Positions 59,597 to 64,000 of a stretch of DNA of 64,000 bases are shown here, piece by piece. The notes beneath the pieces were generated by a model. That model searched no databases. It was not told the DNA's origin and saw only the letters and a list, made by a program, of their open reading frames with translations. Location: the NCBI GenBank assembly GCA_016187945.1, contig JACPIT010000007.1, positions 62,001 to 126,000 of the forward strand, written 5' to 3'. Source of the stretch: Opitutia bacterium. Its GTDB lineage: Bacteria > Verrucomicrobiota > Verrucomicrobiia > Opitutales > Opitutaceae. Each line of letters starts with the position of its first letter. Position 1 is the stretch's first letter. A program made the position numbers and the translations under genes.

Positions 59597-61481
59597 TTCT
59601 CCACTGGAACGGAAGCTTCTCGCGCAGGAAATGCTGCGCGCCGTATCGCTGATCGCGTTGTATGGCTCCGTGCTGGGCGCCTGTCGCTATTTCGCCTACG
59701 AACTGAGGTTCGACTTTCTCGTTCCGCAGAATTTCCAGGAAGAACGACTGCTCTCTCTCGCATTTAATCTGCCGATCAAGTTGCTGTTGCTTGTTCTCTT
59801 CCGGCAGTTCCGCAGCTTGCTGACGTATTTCAGCGTGCCGGATTTGCTCCGGATCGCGGCGGCGATGGCGAGCGCCAATCTGCTCTCCCACATCCTGCGT
59901 CTGGGAGTTACGCCGGCCATGGTGTCGCCGCGCGGCGTGGTGCTGATCGATTTCGTTTTGAGCGTCGGTGCGTTGAGTTTCCTCCGGCTCGGGTTCCGCA
60001 TTTACCGCGAGCGCTACGGCTCTTCGAATGCGGACCAGCCGAAGCGCAAGATCCGGCGCCTGGCGGTGCTGGGTGCGGGCGATGCCGGAGCGCAATTCGT
60101 CCAGGAAATCCAAGCGAAGCCGTCGCTGGGGTTGCGGCCGATCTTTTTTCTCGACGACAATCGCCGCAAGCACGGGCATCACATCCACGGCACGCCGGTC
60201 CTCGGCGCGCCGGAAGAGATCGCACGACTCCGGCGGGATCATCCCGTGGACGCCTGCGTGATCGCGATGCCGTCCGCGCCCGGCAAGCGGCTGCAGGAGA
60301 TATACAAGGTGCTGCGTGAGCAGGAACTCACGGTGGAAATCATCCCGTCGATGGCGGAACTGGCGGAAGGTCGTGTTCAGGTAACCAAGATTCGACCGGT
60401 GCAAGTGGAGGATTTGCTCGGTCGCGAATCGGTCGACCTGCGTTCGGTCGAGGTGGCGAAGCTGGTGGCGGGGAAAGTCGTCTTGGTCACGGGAGCGGGC
60501 GGAAGCATCGGCAGCGAGTTGTGCCGGCAGATACTGAGCCACCATCCGGAGCGATTACTGATGGTCGAGCAAGCGGAGGGCGCGTTGTTCGTGATCGAGA
60601 GCGAACTGAACGAGCGTGGACACAGCAGCACGATTGTCCCGCTGGTAGCTGACATTCTCGACACGCCGCGGATGAATTTCATCTTCGAACGATTCCGCCC
60701 GCAGGTTGTGTTCCACGCTGCGGCCCACAAGCATGTGTTCATGATGGAGCGCCAACCCGGCGAGGCGGTGAAGAACAACACCACGGGCACGCGACTGCTG
60801 GCGGAGCTGGCTTCCGCCCACGGCGTCGAAACGATGGTTTTCATCTCGACCGATAAGGCGATCAATCCGACCAGCGTAATGGGCGCGACGAAACGGCTGG
60901 CGGAAATTCATCTTCAGCACATTCAGCTTCAGCCGTCGAATCACACCAAGTTCATCGCCGTCCGATTTGGCAACGTGCTGGGCTCGTCCGGGAGCGTGAT
61001 CCCGATCTTCAAACGGCAGATCGAGGCCGGTGGTCCCGTGACGGTGACGCATCCGGATGTCACGCGCTACTTCATGACCATTCCGGAGGCCGTCGGTCTC
61101 GTGCTGCAAACGGCGAATCTCGGCGCCGGGGGCGAGATATTTGTCTTGGATATGGGCAAGCCGGTCAAAATCGTCGATCTCGCCAACCAGTTGATCGAAC
61201 TGAGTGGTCTGAGGGCTGGGCAGGACATCGAAATTAAGTTCATCGGCTTACGTCCGGGCGAGAAACTATACGAGGAGCTCCAGCACCAGTCGGAAATGCT
61301 GCTGCCGACTCCTCATCCGCGAGTTACCCGGCTTGCCGCGCAGTCCTCGCGTGCGGAGGATTGGCGGATGCGATGCATCGACGAGGTGGAGCGCCGTGTC
61401 ACGACGTTGGAGGCGAATCAGCTCAAGCTCGTGATCAAGGAGCTGGTGCCGGAGTATCGGCCCCATCTCGATCCCTCTTGA
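59580..61481 (+). CDS. PglF/CapD-like UDP-sugar 4,6-dehydratase
   Basis: A 633-residue membrane-anchored SDR enzyme. The N-terminus has about four transmembrane helices (to about 145). A first Rossmann domain begins LAVLGAGDAGAQFVQEI (about 160). The catalytic Rossmann domain begins VLVTGAGGSIGSELCRQI (about 301). Catalytic-region residues are T424-D425 (STDKA) and the MxxxK pair M434/K438 (SVMGATKR), where Met replaces Tyr as in PglF/WbpM dehydratases. It converts UDP-GlcNAc to the 4-keto-6-deoxy sugar. The GTG start lies within the sugar-transferase gene. It is the last forward gene of the locus. Confidence 0.93.
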   Translation: MSTATNSPLERKLLAQEMLRAVSLIALYGSVLGACRYFAYELRFDFLVPQNFQEERLLSLAFNLPIKLLLLVLFRQFRSLLTYFSVPDLLRIAAAMASANLLSHILRLGVTPAMVSPRGVVLIDFVLSVGALSFLRLGFRIYRERYGSSNADQPKRKIRRLAVLGAGDAGAQFVQEIQAKPSLGLRPIFFLDDNRRKHGHHIHGTPVLGAPEEIARLRRDHPVDACVIAMPSAPGKRLQEIYKVLREQELTVEIIPSMAELAEGRVQVTKIRPVQVEDLLGRESVDLRSVEVAKLVAGKVVLVTGAGGSIGSELCRQILSHHPERLLMVEQAEGALFVIESELNERGHSSTIVPLVADILDTPRMNFIFERFRPQVVFHAAAHKHVFMMERQPGEAVKNNTTGTRLLAELASAHGVETMVFISTDKAINPTSVMGATKRLAEIHLQHIQLQPSNHTKFIAVRFGNVLGSSGSVIPIFKRQIEAGGPVTVTHPDVTRYFMTIPEAVGLVLQTANLGAGGEIFVLDMGKPVKIVDLANQLIELSGLRAGQDIEIKFIGLRPGEKLYEELQHQSEMLLPTPHPRVTRLAAQSSRAEDWRMRCIDEVERRVTTLEANQLKLVIKELVPEYRPHLDPS

Positions 61482-61482
61482 T

Positions 61483-61506
61483 GTTCGGCGGGTCGTAGCG
61501 CCGAGC
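61483..61506. terminator. Weak hairpin after the PglF-like gene
   Basis: GTTCGGCG and CGCCGAGC can pair around the eight-base loop GGTCGTAG, with one G-U pair, just past the stop of the last polysaccharide gene and before the convergent O-antigen-ligase-like gene. No U-tract follows. It may help end transcription of the locus. Confidence 0.3.
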
Positions 61507-61526
61507 CGCGGCAGAGGTTGGCGGCG

Positions 61527-63062
61527 TCAGCGATTCCCGACAGATGGGCCGGAGGTGTCTTCTGTCGCGTGAGGGGCCTCCAGATCGGCAAGCCGCAGCG
61601 CCAAGGGCAGGAAGAGCACTAGCGTCGCCACCACAGCGGGGTTTTGAAAAGGAAAGTCGCATGTCGCGTAGAGCAGGGTCGCTGTCACCGCGACTAGTCC
61701 GCTGAGTGCCACTGGATGGGCGCGACGCGCGCGCGATGCGAAAGCCGACATTGCACAGCCGAGCAGCGCCGCGATCGCCAAGCCTCCGACGAGGCCGAAT
61801 TCCGCGGTGAACTGGAGGAAATCGCTATGGCTTTCGTTCAGCGTCCAGTGGCGCACGTAGAAAGCGTTGCGTTCGCCGAGAAACACCTCGTGCGTGATCT
61901 CCGGGAAGTCGCCGACGTAGGCGGGACTCATGAAGCGAAAGCCGCCGGCACCGACGCCGAAAACCGGAGAGTCGCCGATCATTCGCCGGGTGACCTCGAA
62001 CGCGTAGATGCGTCCTCGCAGTGAAAACTGATCCGTGCCGCTAACGAGGGTCTGGAGTCGCGCACGCGGGTCGGCACTCATAACGGTCATTGCGATCCAG
62101 CCCACGGCGACGACGACGACGATCGCAAACGTCACCGGCAACCACACCCGCGCGCCGGACTGGCGCCGTAGCTGATGGATGATCGCCGCGCCGTAAAGCA
62201 GAAGCGCGCCGACGGCGAGGACGGTGCCAAGTCGCGAGGCACTATAAAAAATTGCCGCGATGCAAAGAACGCCAAGAAGCGCGAGGAAGGGCGATGGCGT
62301 CGAGCGCCGCATGCGCGCTTCGCCACGGAGGTAGGCTCGGGCCGACAGACCCGTTGCGAGCAGGAGGATCAGGAGCAGATAGGCGGCCGCATGGTTGCGA
62401 TAAACGAAACTCCCGAAATTCTCCGTGTTCGGAAAAACAACGCGCCAGTAGATTCCAGGCGCGTGGAAGAATTTCTGCGCGATGCCGAGCAGGGCAACCA
62501 GAGTGCCGTTCACCAAAATCGCCCCGAGGAGAAAGACGGAGGTGCGGCGGCGCGTGATGCCGAGCCAAGCCGCGCATCCCGCCAGGAGGGGCGAACACCA
62601 GATGACCAGCTTGCGCCACTCGTTCATGAGGGTGAAGGGGGCGGTGTAGCCGCTCGGCAACCACGCGATGTGCGATTGGCGTTCCATCCACCAATGCGAG
62701 GAAGATTGGCGATAGGCCCACCCCGGGTTTGCGCTCTGAACAACGACGTAGAGCAGCAGGCCGGCGCTTAACCAGAGCGCGGGAAGGCGAACAAGAACGC
62801 GCCAGGGAGCGGTGCGTCGGGCGCCCTGTCCGACGCGGAGTTCGAGCATGCGGGGCACGAGAGCGAGTGCGAAGGCGACTATCGCCAGCGCGAGCGCCAG
62901 CCACTGACTCCACTCGTGCATGGTGCCAAAGGCCCACGGCTGAAAGCAGCCCCATACCACCAGCACGGCGGTAAGCGCCCCTTCCGTCACATGAATGGGA
63001 GCGGCATTCCGCGCTCCGGCTTCGGCCGCGGACAAAGAAGGCGGAAGGAAGACGGGGCGCAT
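61527..63062 (-). CDS. O-antigen ligase/polymerase-like membrane protein
   Basis: A 511-residue membrane protein with about 12 helices and the Wzy_C-type layout. A large periplasmic loop at about 330-405 has SLRGRIYAFEVTRRMIGDSPVFGVGAGGFRF and a HWTLNESHSDFLQFTAEFGLVGG segment, with the Arg, GxG, His and Glu of O-antigen ligases. Relative to the first such protein (47836) its proximal loop is longer and contains PGIYWRVVFPNTENFGSFVYRNHAAAY. Start MRPVFLPPSLS is preferred; the open frame extends 15 codons further. It is convergent with the polysaccharide locus and divergent, with only 24 bases between starts, from the GspG-like gene. It may ligate the finished polymer. Confidence 0.8.
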   Translation of the reverse strand: MRPVFLPPSLSAAEAGARNAAPIHVTEGALTAVLVVWGCFQPWAFGTMHEWSQWLALALAIVAFALALVPRMLELRVGQGARRTAPWRVLVRLPALWLSAGLLLYVVVQSANPGWAYRQSSSHWWMERQSHIAWLPSGYTAPFTLMNEWRKLVIWCSPLLAGCAAWLGITRRRTSVFLLGAILVNGTLVALLGIAQKFFHAPGIYWRVVFPNTENFGSFVYRNHAAAYLLLILLLATGLSARAYLRGEARMRRSTPSPFLALLGVLCIAAIFYSASRLGTVLAVGALLLYGAAIIHQLRRQSGARVWLPVTFAIVVVVAVGWIAMTVMSADPRARLQTLVSGTDQFSLRGRIYAFEVTRRMIGDSPVFGVGAGGFRFMSPAYVGDFPEITHEVFLGERNAFYVRHWTLNESHSDFLQFTAEFGLVGGLAIAALLGCAMSAFASRARRAHPVALSGLVAVTATLLYATCDFPFQNPAVVATLVLFLPLALRLADLEAPHATEDTSGPSVGNR

Positions 63063-63086
63063 GTAACGAACGTTTGATACCCAACC

Positions 63087-63707
63087 GTGCCTCGAAAGGG
63101 CCAGCACATTTCGGTTCCGCTTTTGCGGAAACCCTGCGTTGCCAGCGATGATGCGACACTTTCTGCTGAAGCGGTGATAAGCGACAGACGCGAATTTTGG
63201 CGGTGGTGGATATTGGGACTAGCTGCGCCGGTGCTGGTGACGGGCGGGTTGTTCATCCTCGCGCGCGTCGCCACTCCGCATCTGCGAATGCGACAAGCAC
63301 GCGAGGAACTTGCGCAATTACAGAGGGCCCTCGATGCCTTTCACGCATATCACCACCGCTGGCCGCAGACGAAGTCTCCGACACAATTTCTTCATGCGTT
63401 GATGGGGCGAATCGACGCGGAGGGGAAAAAGACTGACGTTCGTTGGTTTGTGCCCGGAGGCCGCTTCAATTTTCGTTCCGCCAATCCCGATGCGCCCGAC
63501 GCTGCGATCGTTGATCCGTGGGGACGGCCCTATCGGTATGTTTATCGGACGGCCCAGCAAGGCGGCGTAACGGAGGGCTACACGCTGTTTTCGGCGGGGC
63601 CAGACGGCAGATGCTCCGATCCAAGCGCGTGGGGACGCAGCGCGAACGGTGCGGCGCCGGAAGATGCGGACAATCTTTGGGCATCGTCCGAAATGATCGA
63701 AAGATAG
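63087..63707 (+). CDS. Membrane-anchored GspG-like (type II pseudopilin C-domain) protein
   Basis: A 206-residue protein. A hydrophobic helix (WRWWILGLAAPVLVTGGLFIL, about 39-59) precedes a soluble domain with MRQAREELAQLQRALDAFHAYHHRWPQT, DPWGRPYRYVY and GYTLFSAGPDGRCSDP. That order matches the C-terminal part of major pseudopilins (GspG), including the Asp-rich calcium-binding tail. The prepilin peptidase site (Gly before a Phe-Thr-Leu-hydrophobic-Glu run) is missing, so it is unlikely to be a standard pseudopilin. Start GTG 63087 is tentative; GTG 63174, just before the helix, is a good alternative. No other secretion genes are nearby. Confidence 0.65.
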   Translation: MPRKGQHISVPLLRKPCVASDDATLSAEAVISDRREFWRWWILGLAAPVLVTGGLFILARVATPHLRMRQAREELAQLQRALDAFHAYHHRWPQTKSPTQFLHALMGRIDAEGKKTDVRWFVPGGRFNFRSANPDAPDAAIVDPWGRPYRYVYRTAQQGGVTEGYTLFSAGPDGRCSDPSAWGRSANGAAPEDADNLWASSEMIER

Positions 63708-63715
63708 TTAGGACG

Positions 63716-64000
63716 ATGTCAGCGAGACGAAGCACGCCTACTCTCATTTGGTCTCTCCTTGTTGCGCTTTGCGGCGCAATCGCTGTCGCGAGTTGGACGG
63801 CCGTCGAGCGACTCGGGCGACACGATTTTCTCGTTTTCGGCGAAATAGGCGCCGAATGCCGAATCGTCGTGCCGCGCAATCCCACGGATGCGGAAATCGT
63901 GGCGGCCAATCTCCTCGCCGCGACGTTCGCGCGTTGTGCCGGTCGTTCACCGGAACGGTTCAAAATCCGACGCGGTGCGAACTGGGGCGAGCTGTTTCAT
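63716..64000 (+). CDS. Start of a secreted protein, alpha-glucuronidase-like N-domain (partial)
   Basis: The first 95 codons of a gene cut by the right edge. ATG 63716 follows the GspG-like stop by 8 bases. Residues 10-28 form a signal peptide or anchor (LIWSLLVALCGAIAVASW). The next part contains CRIVVPRNPTDAEIVAANLLAATF, which resembles the start of the small N-terminal domain found before the barrel in alpha-glucuronidase-like and DUF4838-type proteins. The broken gene at 29062 has a comparable beginning. The call is tentative because the catalytic part is not in view. Confidence 0.55.
   Translation, partial: MSARRSTPTLIWSLLVALCGAIAVASWTAVERLGRHDFLVFGEIGAECRIVVPRNPTDAEIVAANLLAATFARCAGRSPERFKIRRGANWGELFH

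Noticed and set aside
1-64000. tRNA, rRNA, CRISPR, insertion sequence, integrase or attachment site.
   Set aside because: No cloverleaf-like, repeat-spacer, transposase-like or terminal-inverted-repeat pattern was recognised on reading both strands. A dedicated scan could still find a short element I missed.

Overview
The window reads as chromosomal DNA of a GC-rich Gram-negative bacterium, most likely Verrucomicrobiota close to the Opitutaceae. This placement is inferred from the gene mix: a TonB-dependent receptor with a carboxypeptidase-regulatory domain and no SusD, DUF6807/PmoA-like, Gfo/Idh/MocA, PhyH and secreted carbohydrate-active proteins, and a GbsR-type regulator at the head of a long polysaccharide locus. 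I saw no rRNA, tRNA, CRISPR array, insertion sequence, integrase or plasmid replication gene.

Left part (1-31.6 kb): catabolism and nutrient capture. A forward operon (1-10.96 kb) holds the 3' end of an alpha-L-rhamnosidase-like enzyme, a DUF6807 protein, a PLP enzyme, an Asp-box repeat protein, a secreted toroid protein resembling polysaccharide lyases, an M28 peptidase, a sodium/solute symporter and an exported S51 peptidase. Many neighbours overlap by 4 bases. Facing it is a reverse group (10.9-17.6 kb): PhyH dioxygenase, tandem ferritin-like diiron protein, Gfo/Idh/MocA oxidoreductase, ABC exporter, small secreted protein and mutarotase-like protein, with a divergent AraC regulator. Then come a cytoplasmic glycosidase-like protein (reverse), a TonB receptor followed by a secreted ParB-like/beta-propeller phytase fusion, and an AraC regulator divergent from a Rieske oxygenase plus MetE-core methyltransferase pair. 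This part ends with a glycoside-hydrolase-like gene whose frame is broken at least once.

Middle (31.9-61.5 kb): a locus of about 30 kb and 28 genes, all forward and mostly overlapping or nearly so, for synthesis of a cell-surface polysaccharide. It begins with a GbsR/MarR regulator behind a near-perfect AT-rich palindrome. It encodes glycosyltransferases (GT2, GT4, GT8-like, CgeB-like and two GT-C-like membrane proteins), three methyltransferases, three DegT-type sugar aminotransferases, a Gfo/Idh/MocA dehydrogenase, a FemAB/GNAT protein, a Wzx-type flippase, a Wzy/ligase-type membrane protein, two kinase-like proteins, a nucleotidyltransferase-like protein, an ATP-grasp enzyme, a HAD phosphatase and an EpsI-like protein. 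It closes with a PglE-, PglC- and PglF-like set that would make and load a 4-amino-4,6-dideoxy sugar on the lipid carrier. No outer-membrane exporter, Wzc/Wzz copolymerase or exosortase is visible, so the system is incomplete within the window. Base composition falls sharply near 40-42.6 kb, as is common where sugar-decorating genes have been exchanged.

Right end (61.5-64 kb): a second O-antigen-ligase-like protein on the reverse strand, a membrane-anchored GspG-like protein, and the start of a secreted protein with an alpha-glucuronidase-like N-terminus, cut by the window edge. Starts were chosen from operon overlaps, signal peptides and domain boundaries. All family assignments come from reading motifs; no database search was run.
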